Below, piece by piece: positions 42,620 to 55,171 of a DNA stretch of 64,000 nucleotides. The DNA is from Apoderus coryli (taxonomy: Eukaryota; Arthropoda; Insecta; Coleoptera; Attelabidae), in NCBI GenBank assembly GCA_911728435.2, contig OU452205.1, positions 19,648,080 through 19,712,079 of the forward strand. Direction: 5' to 3'. Position 1 is the first letter of the stretch; each line of letters begins with the position of its first letter. Position numbers and translations under genes: made by a program. The notes under the pieces are model-generated. The model saw only the letters and a program-made list of their open reading frames with translations. It was not told the origin of the DNA and made no database searches.

Positions 42620-44805
42620 ATGGCTACTGCTGGAACTATAAATAAATTAAAGCAAACTAAAGCTTTGCGTCAACTTGAGATTGACTATGTGAATGAGCTT
42701 GCTGATGTTGCTCAATCAGCTATTACGGATGTTAATGTACATACTCGTTTCCGTATGCGATATGAGTTAATCGGCGATATTTACGCTAAATTTGATGCTG
42801 CCCATACCAGTATTGTTTCCATAATTTCTACGTTCGAGAACCCTGAATTTGATACTGAAAGGAATATTCGTAGTAATTTCCTGGATACATATTTCTCAAT
42901 TAAAACTATTTTCGCTAATTTATTTTCTCAAATCCGACATCAAAATGATAATGAGATTTTAAGTAATCATTCGAATTCTTCGAATGACGAAAATTAACCT
43001 CATCACATTCGTCTACCAAAACTTGCTTTACATACGTTTGGTGGTACCTATAAAAATTGGCCTACATTTATTGATATTTTCAACAGTGTTGTTCATGATA
43101 ACAAAACTCTTCCTAAGATCGATAAGTTTCAGTATCTCGTTAGTTCATTAACCCCTCAAGCTTTGCAAACTATAAAAAGATATCCTCTCAAAGCTCAATA
43201 TTACGATGATGCTTATGCAGCTAAAGAAGTATTCCTCGTTTTCTCGCTAAAACTTGTTGGCAAGAAATTGTTAATGCTCCCAAGTTGTCTCAGGCTTCAG
43301 CGTCCGGTCTTCAACAATTAATTGATACTTTCGAAGATAATCTGCTAGCTCTTCATAAAATCGGTTTGCCTACCGATCAATGGGATTTTGTTGTATATTA
43401 CATGATGATTAATAAATTAGATAATCAAACTGTCAAGGATTATGAACTTCGTGAACCCTCTAAAGAAATTCCCTCGTACAATCACCTTCAATCTTTCTTA
43501 TTAAGTATTTGTATTGGCCTCGAATCTGTTGATATGACTTTTACTAACGATAATAGTTCCTCTCGTAAATTGATTTTTTCGCCTCACCCTCGTTCCAAAC
43601 GTAATTCGTTCGTCGTTCAATCAAATCTTTCAAATGAAACTAGCACTTCTTCATATTCATGTAATTATTGTAATTCATGCCACACAATTTACAAATGTCC
43701 CTCGTTTTTGAGTAAATCAGCTCATGAACGTTTTCGTATTACCAAAGATAAAAATTGGTGTACAAATTGTTTACATTCCGGTCATCGGTATAATTCGTGT
43801 CACTCTAAATCGAAATGCCGTACCTGTTCCGGTAGTCACCATTCCCTTCTTCATTTTACTAAAAATACTAATAATGATCAACAGACTTCTCATGTTGAGA
43901 GAGGTTTGTCTGGTTCTAATCCATTGCCTTCCGCGTCGGGTAGCGGTTCAATTCCCGTGAATTCACTGACTAGTCAAGTTGCTTTAAAGTCCACTATTAT
44001 GCTTGCAACTGCGCAAGTTGAAATTTTAGATGGTTTCAGTCGTTATCAGAAAGTTAGAGCCCTCATTGACTGTGGTTCGCAAGCAAATATCATTACTAAA
44101 AAATATGTTCAAAGATTGCCTCTACCAAGCTCGAGAATTTCTGCGCTTGTAAATGGTTTAGGTGATAATTCATCTATTGTTTCTAAAAATGTTACGTGCA
44201 ATATTCGTCCTGTCGTTCAAGCAAATCCAACATATACTATTGACGCTATTGTTATGAATAAAATATGTTCCAACGTACCTAATCAACCAATTTCCTGTGC
44301 AAAATGGAATCACATTTCTAACCTAAATCTCGCTGATCCAGACTTTCATTCGCCTAACCCGATAGACTTGTTGTTAGGGGCAGAATTATTTCCTTTAATT
44401 ATTAAAGAAGGTCGTCTATTTGATGGCAATTATGAGCCAGTAGCTCTAAATACTAGTTTTGGCTGGATTTTACTTGGTTCAATTCCCAATACTTCGACAT
44501 CTACTATAAATTCATTTCATGTGACCACCGAACCTTTGATTGACAGAACTCTTAAACGTTTCTGGGAAATCGAAGAACTTCCTAATCAACATTTCCAATC
44601 GCCTGAAGATGTCCTCTGTGAAAACATCTTCTCAACTACCTATCGTCGTAATGAGACAGGTCGATATGTAGTTTCTCTTCCATTTAAAAATTCCACTATT
44701 GTAAATGTCGATTTCATTCGCTCGAGCGTCGATTGCAAAATAATCCCGTTTTGCGTGATCAGTGCTGTGAATTTATGCGGGATTGTCTCGATAGCGGTCA
44801 TATGA
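42620..44805 (+). pseudogene. BEL Gag and protease region, broken
   Basis: Gag begins at 42620 and stops at 42995-42997. Homology continues past the stop, then a frameshift near 43230 leads to the frame 43285-44805. That frame carries the zinc knuckles (CNYCNSCHTIYKC, CTNCLHSGHRYNSC, CRTCSGSHH), a protease motif with Asp (ALIDCGSQANI) and the linker toward RT. Compared with the intact BEL ORF the same domain order is preserved. Confidence 0.9.
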
Positions 44806-46402
44806 CCCTAATTTCAGATTCGGTTTCGGATAACTCATATTATATTCCTCACCATTGTATCATTAAGCCGGATAGCACCACCACAAAATTAAGGGTTGTG
44901 TTTGATGCGTCGGCTAAGGCTCCCCACCACATCTCTCTCAATGACAGTCTACTGACAAGACCCCGAGTGCTTCAAAAATATTGTTATCTGATTTCTACGT
45001 CGATGATCTTGTAACAGGATGTAATGACCTAGAAACAGCAATTTCACTTCAACGAGAAATAATTTCTCTATTGAATAATGGTGGTTTCGAACTGCGAAAA
45101 TGGGTCAGTAACGATCCGACGTTGCTCCAAAATATTCCTCTTGATATTCAACATCAAACCTCTCTATATTTCGATAATAATGACTCTGTAATCAAAATTC
45201 TCGGTCTCAAATGGCTACCTTCATCAGACAGTTTTTCTTATTCAGTTGATCCTATTGATCGTCCTTGTACAAAAGGGACGATTCTTTCGGAGATCTCCCG
45301 TATTTTTGATTCCTTAGGATTCTTATCCCCGTTCACTTTTCTAGGGAAGCATTTAATTCAACATCTTTGGACCCTTTGTTTAAATTGGGACGATCAGTTG
45401 CCTTCGAATATTATTGACCGATGTAAATGTAAACATGAGCTTACTATGTTAACAAAACTTGAAATTTCGCGGTGTCTTTTTACAAAAATTATTTCTTCTT
45501 GCGAAATTCACGGATTTAGCGACAGCAGTGAGAAAGGCTATGGCGCAGTGATTTATTTCCGATATATTTATTCCGATTTTTCATTTAATACCAATCTAGT
45601 CTGTGCCAAATCTAAAGTTGCTCCTTTAAAGAGATTATCGATCCCCCGACTTGAGTTGTGCGCTGCCAGTCTATTATCAAAACTAATCACTTCTGTCATA
45701 GAAACTTACCAAGATATTCTCATATTTAACTCCATTTACGCATGGACTGATTCCACAGTTGTTCATACTTGGATTAAGTCATCTCCACATCGATGGAAAA
45801 GCTTCGTTTCTAATCGGGTGTCGCAAATCCAGGAATCGGTTTCACCAGAATGTTGGCACCATGTTCGTTCAAAAGACAATCCTGCAGATTGTGCCTCTCG
45901 TGGTTTAACTCCTAATGAGTTAGTAGACCATTCAATATGGTGGACAGGACCGTCATGGTTATGTTCTGATATAGTCAGCTCTAACTCGGATCCTCTAATA
46001 GTTACTGATCAATCTGAATTTGATAATATTTCTCAAGAGGAACGGATAGTTGTACTATCTACCTTTATCTCTAAAAATATAGTCGAAGAAATTCTTTCTA
46101 AATTTTCCTCGCTCTGTAAAATTCGCAATATTATCGCGTATATACTTCGTTTCTATAATAATGTGAAGTACCCTCGTAATAAAAGTATGAATGCATTTTC
46201 TAAGATTGAATTACACTCTGCTTTGTTAACTCTCGTTAAGATTATTCAATCTTCTGTTTTCTGTGAAGAGATCAGTCTGTTAAAAAAGGGTCAACTCCCC
46301 TCAAAACCCCTTCGTAAATTAAATCTTTTTCTCAGGGTGGGCGGTCGTCTCTCTCATTCTGAACTATCTTATGAATCCAACCACCCTGCTTTGCTTCCTT
46401 GA
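44733..46402 (+). pseudogene. BEL RT and RNase H region, RT core deleted
   Basis: The frame 44733-45014 reads up to LLTRPRVLQ. A deletion of roughly 110 codons compared with the intact BEL ORF then joins it to the YVDD region (44981 onward). RNase H follows, with GFSDSSEKGYG and WTDSTVVHTW. The frame stops at a TGA at 46400-46402. The missing part includes the first catalytic Asp of the RT. Confidence 0.88.
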
Positions 46403-47515
46403 AAACATCGTCGAACTGAACTGATTATTCATTATTTTCATCGTATTTATTTGCACCCCGGAGCTCAGGCTTTGCAATATTTAATTTCGCAGCAATTCTG
46501 GATAATTTCGCCACGCAAGGCCATCCATGACGTAGTTTCTAGATGTCATACTTGTTTCAAAACCAAGCCTATTTCTTTGCAACCCCCAATGGGTATCCTC
46601 CCTGCTCCTCGTATAAATGCAGTTAAGCCTTTTCAATGTGTCGGAGTAGACTTCGGAGGTCCGTTTTATATTACTCTCAGTTAATCACGCGGTATAAAAT
46701 CTCAGAAAGCATATATTTGTCTTTTTATATGTTTCGCTACTAAGGCAGTTCATATCGAGCTTGTATCGGATTTGTCTTCGGATGCATTTCTTGCGGCTCT
46801 GAAATGTTTCATTGCTCGGCGAGGTCGTTGCAACACAATTTTCAGTGATTGTGGAACGAATTTCGTCGCCGCTTCAAAACAGCTATCTCAGTTTATGAGA
46901 GATGCTGTTGAAGAAGAGAATATTTCATGGTCGTTTAATCCACCTTCTTCACCACATTTCGACGGCTTATGGGAGGCTGGGATTAAATCCGTCAAGTCTC
47001 ATCTTCTGAGATTGATCGGAGAACAAATTCTGACCTTTGAGGAGTTGTATACCGTCTTGGTACAGATTGAGGCTCTGCTCAATTCGAGATCATTATGTCC
47101 GATTAGTAGTGATCCTAACGACCTTTCCGTACTAACACCCGGTCATTTTCTCACTCTCGCTCCATTGTCAGCTCCTCCAGAGGCCGATTTTTCAAATATT
47201 TCATTAAATCGCTTATCTCGTTGGCAATTATTGACTCGACTTCATCGCGATTTCTGGAATCGGTGGCATAAGGAGTACTTAAATACTTTACAGCAGCGTA
47301 AAAAATGGTTTAATACTCCCCCTTCATTAAATGAAGGTTCTCTCGTTCTGATCAAAGACGAACAAACGCCACCCTTAAGATGGCGTCTCGCACGTATTGT
47401 CAATTACAATTTGCATCCTGGTCAAGATGGCATCGTCCGTGTTGCTACTGTACGTACCACCACTGGACTGTTCAAACGACCACTGGTAAAACTTTGTCCA
47501 TTGCCGTTGCAATAG
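46403..47515 (+). pseudogene. BEL integrase region with in-frame stops
   Basis: Same frame throughout. The integrase zinc finger (CHTCFK) and GVDFGGPF precede a TAA at 46682-46684. The core continues with FSDCGTNFV (second Asp) and LWEAGIKS (Glu) in the frame 46772-47515, ending in the BEL-type KLCPLPLQ. Only stop codons, no frameshift, break this part. Confidence 0.9.
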
Positions 47516-48035
47516 ACATTCTTTTTTTTTTTTCTTTTTAATTTTTTTTATATCTCTCTTTTCTTTTGTTTCTGTTATAATTTTTTTTTTCTGGGTTCTG
47601 TATTTTTTGGAATATTGATGTATTTTTGAGGTCCTTATTTTCTAACATTGGTTTGTTCTTGATACAGGGACAGGATATGAATGTGTTTCGCTCTCGTGTT
47701 TGCTCGTTTCTTTTCCTATTTAAAATCCTAACATATTTTAGATGGGCGGATTATGTTACTGCACACTTTCGCTCACTATGTCAATGTATTTAAAATGATT
47801 GCTTTCGTTAATGACGTGATTCATTTCCGTAAATCTTGTTATTTTTTACTTATTGATTATCTAATCGTTTTCCCAAATTTCACACTTTTCTCTTGCATTG
47901 TGCAACCACTTCATACCAGTGAACCGGTACCGGTGGAAAGCAGTCTCAACGCTTATCAAGGTAGGAATTATTTCAGCTTTTTCCAGTACCTAAGCGTACA
48001 AAAATATTTAGTCGAATCACAACAAAAACAACACT

Positions 48036-48310
48036 AGTATTGTAATTATTACCAATGTTACGATTGTAATAATTAATAACACATTGCTGGTTTTTTCGAA
48101 GGCATGGAATTCGAATGGTTTTAGTTGTTTTGAAATTTCACTAAGTTCTTGGATTTCTTGTAGGTTTATTTTATTAAACTTTGCAGGTTGATAAATGTCA
48201 ATAGTTTGTAATTGATTTATATTAATTTCAGGTAGTATTATAGGTTTTCCATCGCGAATTTCAGCATTGTTCATGAATTTTAAATCACCAATTTTGATTA
48301 GGCATGATTT
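48036..48310 (-). pseudogene. Env C-terminal fragment with transmembrane segment
   Basis: Minus-strand frame 48274-48017. The last residues form a strong hydrophobic helix (LLIITIVTLVIITILVLFLL), typical of the membrane anchor of insect errantivirus Env, preceded by a short charged stem. The signal peptide, surface region and fusion machinery are missing. The tail is displaced to 41.5 kb by the BEL insertion. The fragment abuts the protease with no polymerase between. Confidence 0.6.
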
Positions 48311-48560
48311 TGGAAGTATTCATGGAAATCAAATAAGATAAAGTCTATGTTATAATCTGTGTTAAATTCGGGGAAAACTGGTATTGTTGCCTGAAACATT
48401 GCATTCTGACTACCTACAGCTGTTTTTATAATGTTGTTAACATGATACATACATAACACATGGTCGTATTATTGACCTACTGCTACCTGTGTCTATTAAT
48501 AATTTTAGTTTTGGATTAGAAATTTCGACAAAAGGAAGTGCATTAATTGAACAACTATTT
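48310..48560 (-). pseudogene. Errantivirus-type retropepsin remnant
   Basis: The minus strand near 48515-48465 encodes LLIDTGSSRSIIRP, a gypsy-type aspartic protease active-site motif. Further down the strand are protease end motifs (IPVFPEFNTDYNIDF) in a shifted frame. It then changes directly into Env-like sequence, so the polymerase was deleted. Confidence 0.7.
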
Positions 48561-48899
48561 AATTCAATTATGTTGGATCTTTCTTTGAGGCTACTTCTTA
48601 AAAATTTGCATTTGTATTATTTTCGCCTGTTGTTTTTGTTTCGTCTTGTATGTAAGTTTCGTTATCATTATTGTACATGTTATGTATTTCGTTATCATTG
48701 TTCATAGGAATGTAGGTAATTATTATACTCTTCCATGTTATAATATGTGTCGTCAACTCCTGAATAAGCATTGTCATTAATGACTCATTATGATATGGAT
48801 TGGGTTCATTGTATTCGTTGTAATCATATTCGTTATAATGTGTTGTGTTTTTGGAATTTTTGGAAATTATTTTGTGGCGCATTTTGACGTTGCCATTGT

Positions 48900-49884
48900 T
48901 GAGATGGTTTCCAAGACATATTTTATGCAGCTTGAGTGCTTGTCGACATAGGTGTCGGTTTGGGTAGTTGATTGAGGGGTGTTCGATTATCCCTAAAAAC
49001 ATTTTTGGGACGACCAAAAACTTATTAATTGGTCGGAAATCGTCCCGGAGGTAACTGACGAGGTTGTATATTAATTGGTTGACTTGGAAATGATGGTGTT
49101 GGTGTAAAACTATGATTAGGGGTAACATTGAAATTTGGGCTGTTTTGGAAAAATGGTCGATTATTTGGTAAATTGTTTTGGAAAAATGGTCGATTATTTG
49201 GTAAATTAGAGGGAAATGAATAATGCTGTTGTTGCGGAAACATTTGTGAACCATGCGTGAACTGATTTCGTATTACCGGTGTAGGTAAACTTATGTAGTG
49301 CAATGAAAGTGTTAAGGGCGATTTTGTCATAATGATTGGTTTGCCAAATTTTTTGTTCAGGTCTTAAAGTCGAGTCGTCGCTTCTCCTTTGTACAACACT
49401 ACTACGTAATAACTGTAAACGACTACCGAAATTAATTAAATCTTCGCCTCTTTGTGGACGAGTTCTAGTTAATTCTTGAATTACGCAGTCTAAATCTCTA
49501 CGATCAGAAAAACATTGTATTAAAGCTTGTTTTAAACTGTTCCAATCGGTTAGTTCAACACGATTGCCTACCATTACTTCTGCTCTTCCTACTAATTTTT
49601 CTTGAATACATTCAAGAATGTGCTGGTTTAAGGCCGCATCTTGAATGCCTACATGTTATTAAACTTTCACATCTTGTGATAAATTTACTTAAATTATTGC
49701 TATTTCCGTCAAAGGGTTTAATGTTATCAACCCTGGATTTGAAAAGATTCCAGTTAATTTGTTGTGGTTGTTTTTCTCCGTTTGGCATTTTGTTAGAGTT
49801 TTTATTTCTGACTTGATTTAAATTTTGATTTTCAGAAACTGAGAGAGTGCTGAACCTTACTAAAATATCGTCCAATTCAGACAT
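48900..49884 (-). pseudogene. gag: Errantivirus-type Gag, frameshifted
   Basis: Starts MSELDDILVRFS at 49884. Breaks near 49620 and 49330 move the frame. The middle part (MVGNRVELTDWNSLKQAL, QCFSDRRDLDCVIQEL) is a typical gypsy-type capsid region. The C terminus is Asn-, Pro- and Phe-rich (frame 49330-49025) with a duplicated NNRPFFQ phrase. The family role is particle structure. Confidence 0.75.
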
Positions 49885-50227
49885 AAAATTATTATTGTTA
49901 TATCATTAAAGTTATTTATGCTACTTGAAAAGAAAAAAAATGTTTTTTGTTTTTTCTTTGATTTTTCTAACCTAATCTTAAAATCCTTAAACAGAGGTTT
50001 TAAGAGTCCTACCTATCTCTCCTGTAGTCCGTAAACGTAGGGTATAAGAGAGGTAGAAGGAATTTGGCACTTACCGTTCTTCCTTTTCAGTTGATTCTTG
50101 CTGTCTTCCTTGCGTACTCCAGGCCCCAGATTCTTCTGTGATAAGAACTTAAGAGTTGAAAGTCAAAGTTCTGTTTTTTCGACTTTTCGAATGATTCGAC
50201 ACTACCAAAATTTCACAACCATACTTA

Positions 50228-50244
50228 TCCTACCGACTGCGCCA
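50228..50244 (-). promoter_or_regulatory. Primer-binding site of the errantivirus-type element
   Basis: Read on the minus strand: TGGCGCAGTCGGTAGGA directly after the 5' LTR. This sequence is the usual tRNA-Ser type primer site of gypsy-group errantiviruses. Confidence 0.8.
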
Positions 50245-51458
50245 ATTATGTATCGAGGATGGAATACTTTATTTTTAAAAAATATTAAAAATACTACTTG
50301 AACAATCTTTAATGTTTAGGCTTAGAAGATACAAACAAGAATGAATTTTATTTTAATATAATTACAAAGGTAAATTATGTTATGAATACGTAAGTAAAAC
50401 ATGATATTACAGTATATTAAGTATGTTATAATATTGTTACATCTTTGGTTCTTTTAAAGGGACTAGATGTATTCTAATTTTATTAAAACATGTTTTCTAC
50501 GATCTTTAATCTAACAGGACTCGCTTGGCTAGTTCTCGATACATCCCTGGGTCCCTCCTAGTATCATGTTTTCAGACGGAAGCTATTCAAAAGGCTACAA
50601 TCCTACTAACAAGTGGCTGGGTTTATTTAAGAAACACAACAGTTTAAAAGCTAAGTAGAAATGAATAACGAAGTAATTCAAATAAAACTTAATTACTGTT
50701 TATTATAAAAATGTACAAACTTTAAATAATGAAAAATGCAAATTAAATCAATGACTTTTTAAAAAATAACAAAAGATACAAAAGAGGAATTTACAATACT
50801 ATACGCAATAAAATTTTGTTGGTACTTACATTAAAAATTTTAACATCTTGAACTCACTCAAATGGATCGTCTTCAAAGCAGTAAAAGTTATATTATACGC
50901 GTAACCAAAAACTCTTATGTCGTTTCTTTTAGATGAACGGTCGAAAATCCTTTTTCCTAACGTCTAACTCTTACTTAAGAAAAACATCCCGAGCTTCGCG
51001 CGTATCAGAACGTCCGTTTCCTTCGACTGTCCCATCCGAACTCTCTTCTTTTTAGTTTGTGTCAATTTTTCATTTAATTCTTTTCCCCCTTTCATTAATT
51101 TGTTTGATATTTTTCTACTTTTTTATTGGTCCACGCTATTTACTTTTTTCCAACCTAATTACCGATGCTTCTCCTATTTTGCTTAGACCGCAAAAACAAA
51201 GTCCAAGCACCTCGAGTGAAAATAGCGACTGTCAGTAAATTTTGCAAAATGTAAATTATGTATTCCAAAAGGAAGTTTTGTCTAAAATTACTCTCGTTGG
51301 AAAAAAAAAACGTAAGGTGATGTAACAGGAAGTATCTTCTCTAATGGAAAAATTAATATATCTTTATTAGTAAGTAAATTAATTTATAAAATATTTAATA
51401 AATCTTGATACTGTGAGTTGCTTAGTTTAATGGATTCTGGGAATGTGGGTACATAACT
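50245..51458 (-). repeat. 5' LTR of the errantivirus-type element, interrupted
   Basis: LTR parts are 50245-50434 and about 51416-51458. Between them is about 980 bp of other DNA, mostly a candidate solo LTR. The outer terminus ACATAACT (51451-51458) is followed by AGCG. Confidence 0.85.
50435..51328. mobile_element. Candidate solo LTR, 894 bp
   Basis: Bounded by perfect inverted ends TGTTACATC and GATGTAACA, the usual shape of an LTR. No clean target duplication is visible, and about 87 bp of extra DNA follows before the host LTR resumes at about 51416. No ORF. Confidence 0.45.
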
Positions 51459-51589
51459 AGCGTAAACTCGCGATGCCCGTAAAGCATTTTTGGATATAAA
51501 AAACTGTTTTATGAAAAATTTCATACTCTTCAATAAGAATTTTTCAACAGACTATTAGACAGTAAATATCAATTTAAAAAAATGTATTC

Positions 51590-52304
51590 TGTCTTCTCAA
51601 ATTCTCAGGGTCGACTTGATAAATATTATAATTTTGAAAATTCTTCTTATTATTACCAATATGTGTGCCTCTTCCATGCAAAATTAAAGATATACATATC
51701 TATAGGAAAACTTTAACTTTAATTTTTGCATCATCAAATACAGGGTGGTCTACAGGAAACTAAGAGCAATTAAAAATTCGCCTAATATTTTGAATATGTG
51801 CATTTTGCACGAAAACGTCAAGAGTGATCCATAGGAAAGTATTATAGTATTTGACAGATAATTACTTTGTGGATCTAATTTTGACCTCATATAACGGGTG
51901 TTCCATTTGAAATAAACAAGTTATTTAGAATTAAACTTTACGTTCATATAACTTATATTGGTATTTAGTATTGGGGGTTTTTATATTAGGTGTAACAAGT
52001 GATGAGTGGGTATATTTATCAGTTCAGACAGGCTTAAAAAGAACAAACGAATAGATGTGAATTTTTTCATTCAAATTATGTCTAGAAACGAAAACTACTC
52101 ACCCTGTAGGTGCATTATATAGGGGTGTATTTTAAATGCCAAATTATGTCTAGATATTTTTATAAAAATTAAAATATTTAAAAACCTGTTAGGTTTAACT
52201 TTATGTACTTTAATGAAAGGTAGGTTTATTTTGAACGGGGAATCTAAAAATATATTCATATACAGGGCATTCCATTTAGGAAAACACAACTATAATTATT
52301 ATAT
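51590..52304 (-). repeat. Old inverted repeat, right arm
   Basis: Reverse of 40557-40905 (at 51590-51945) and of 27880-28194 (at 51950-52304), here joined without the LTR that interrupts the left arm. It contains a 55-bp insert at about 52085-52140, also present near 39590-39640. Continues at 54097-54152 after the 1.79-kb LTR. Confidence 0.75.
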
Positions 52305-54096
52305 TGTAATAAAATAGAACCCGCCACTGGTAAACTTACAGATTATTTAGAATACATGGGTGGCAGGTCACTTCTTTCTGAGAATCTCCAATTTCTAACA
52401 ACTTCTTTTTTCTAATTTATATTTACTATAACACGAAATATTCCAATAGATTTGTCCATATGTAAAGGCTCTTATTTTTTCTATCTATGAAAAACAAATA
52501 CATACCCTTATATTATGTTTTACGGCTAACATATGGTTTCTGAAAGGGCAAACAAGTTATCTGTATCGTAAAATTGAAAGCTTTGCTTTCCTTAACATTG
52601 TCGATACGTTTATAAATTGTTTAAATTAAGGAGTAAGTTGTAATAATCGATGGAATGTTGATATTAATTACGACGTTTTTTTGCTTCTCAGTTTCTGATT
52701 CATCCTGAGGTATTAATCCTGGGCAGTCTTTTTTTTTGCCCGAGTTAAAGGCTTTCGTTGCCTTTACGAGATTATATTTTACCACTAATATAGTTTTGCT
52801 ATATGGCGGTAGAATATACTCGGATCTACAGCGAAGAAAATATCTACATTACGTCGAATCATAGTTAGTATAAATTAAGTATCTTTAAGCAATTATACCA
52901 ATTGAATTGAATCGTATAAAAATATTATTAATATTTTCACGAAATTAAACCTCGTATCGTATCAGCTCTGGAGATACGCTTAAACCACATCGTACAACAG
53001 AAAATACAAGTACGACTTAAGAGTAAAAATCAATAATTAGTGCTTTATTCTAACGCTGCGCAAAGGGTGCGTTCTGAACCTAGCGTTTTCGAACCCCATT
53101 GGCTGTCATCCCTCTTTTGAGGCATAATAGGGGAAATAATTAGATTCGCGTTCTGAAAGAAAGTACCTCGTGAGTGCGTTGAAATTAAAAAGTCAGTTCT
53201 TGTTTGAGATTCAAGTCAGTTAGTTAGTTCTAAATATTTTTTCTTGCAAGCTGTTTTAAGATTTATAATTTATAAGTTAATTTTCTTGATTATTACTAAA
53301 AGTTATTTTTATTTTACTCTTTTCGTTTTAATTCAGAAGCTGAATTATTGATATAATTGCTTTAATTTTTATTTTTGTTTTTTTTGTTTTCTTTCTTTTT
53401 ATTAATATAAAGTAACTGAAGGTACTTGGGTGGAAATCAATAACATTATTCGTATTTACAACGATTTCCATTATATTAAATGCTTATTAAGATTGAATAT
53501 AAGTTTAGAATAAGAGCTTTTTGTTTGATAATCAATTGTCGATTATTCTGTGTTTTAGTTTATTTATTTTTCGATGTTTAGTTTTAATTTATAGTTAGAT
53601 TTTATTTTTAAAAATCATTTCTTTCTTTTTTTTTATTATTAATTTTAATTAAATATAAAGTTGACTACCCCACAAAAAGTTGAATTTTATTACGCGGGGG
53701 AAACGAAATGAATGAATCTTGAAACAGTAGTGTTAAACAAGGTTGAAGTGTTGTGAACGAGGCCAAAGATTGCTGTGTCATCTAAAAAAGGTTTGATTAG
53801 CTATTAGTTGTTTGTTTCTTTCACATAATAATTTTATTATTCTTTTGATTATCTTTATTTTTCTTCTTTGCTCATTATTGTGCATAATTCGCAGACTTGA
53901 AGGAGATTACGTCCTTTACTTAGTTTTGTTCTGTCTTTAAGAATTGTGCCAATATCTAGATTACCGCTCGTTAAATATTAATCATTGAAATCGAACCTAG
54001 TGGCTAAATTAATTTTCTTATTAGGTTTAGACGGGTTAATACTCTCTGCATTCATTATACTATCTATATATAACTCCGGTTAATTAATTTGCTACA
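52305..54096. mobile_element. Long solo LTR, 1792 bp
   Basis: Starts TGTAATA, ends GCTACA, flanked by ATAT (52301-52304, 54097-54100) inside the right arm of the old inverted repeat. Partly similar to the LTR at 28195-40556 (for example CTCGGATCTACAGCGAAG near 52834 versus TTCGGATCTACAGTGAAAG near 39494). No coding sequence. Confidence 0.7.
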
Positions 54097-54152
54097 ATAT
54101 TTGGGACAACCTGTATAGATTCACAATATTTTTAACATGTAGCCATAAATCA

Positions 54153-55171
54153 TTTTTATCGAAACCATGAATAAAACATTTAGGAAATTAAATAGTTTAG
54201 CCACACTATTCCGTGTAGTATGGCGTGAATAGCCATGTATATTATCGCGTAATTCAAATCTGATTGGTTTAAATTAACCATGAAATAACAGTATTATTTC
54301 AATTTTGAAACATCAAATATGACAGACGAATGAAATATTTAGCAATAAACTTAACACAGGTTAATTGATAGACATTTTTTGATCATAGGAAAAACTGATA
54401 ATTATTTTAGAGTTTGCAAACGTCATTTTTACATAAAAAAAATAATTTGTCACAAACAGTAAGACTTAGGTACATGCTACACAAAATCCACCTAGAATTT
54501 TGGGTAGAATCGTATCAATTGAAATAAACAAGTAGGCACCTACTTCCGTTAAAACCGGAAGTGTCAGTTACTTACCATTTTATATAGGATATCTACAAAA
54601 AGAGACTATAATTGGAAAATACTTACTAGTTCTGCATTATTAAACCTGTATATTATTAACCTGGAGTTTAGTGAGATGATTCATTTTTATGTTTCTTGTG
54701 CGCCACTTGCAAGTAAATATTTTAGTTATACGTTACTTATAATTATTTTCTGCTGCTGATCTGACCCTGTATAGTGTTCAATATATAGATCTATGTGGTT
54801 GCAGGTGGCACACTCTTTACAAATACATTTCTTTACAGGTCCCGCACTTCATCGATAAACCACCTTGACAATTCAATTGATGGCGATTAAGATAAATCGC
54901 ACTTTCAGTTAAAGCCATCGTCACAACAGCAATACAATACGCAAAAATTAAACAAATCTTTTATTATTTCAAAAAGGCCTCTGAAGTTGAGAGCAGCAGA
55001 ATTTCGCCGTACTGCAATTCATCTTTACAAAATCATAATTTTAATATTTAATATTTCACAGCCAAAATCACTCACAGAACTTAAAAATATATACGAACAT
55101 CTTCTAGTAATTTTGGAGTCTATAAATTGACCTGAAAATGTAATAGAAATGTAAACAATAAAAGCAATGTT
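54153..55171. other. No recognisable gene
   Basis: AT-rich DNA with no ORF, tandem repeat or TE terminus that I can support. Confidence 0.5.

Larger units (their letters stand above)
41577..48030 (+). mobile_element. Second BEL/Pao element, degenerate
   Basis: 5' LTR 41577-42058 (482 bp, TGTTACT...AAAAACA) and 3' LTR 47754-48030 (277 bp, lacking about 205 bp in the middle). Flanked by the 5-bp duplication ACACT (41572-41576, 48031-48035). A primer-site-like TGGTCC lies right after the 5' LTR. Gag-pol is broken by stops, frameshifts and loss of the RT core. Older than the BEL at 28.7 kb. It is inserted in the Env tail of the errantivirus-type element. Confidence 0.95.
41246..51458 (-). mobile_element. 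Errantivirus-type Ty3/gypsy element, defective
   Basis: Minus-strand element with LTR remnants at 41246-41469 (3') and 50245-51458 (5', with an insert), flanked by AGCG (41242-41245, 51459-51462). LTR ends AGTTATGTA and a primer site TGGCGCAGTCGG fit errantiviruses. Order on the minus strand: 5' LTR, leader, Gag, protease, Env C terminus, 3' LTR. RT, RNase H, integrase and most of Env are absent. A second BEL element sits inside the Env tail. Not functional. Confidence 0.88.
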
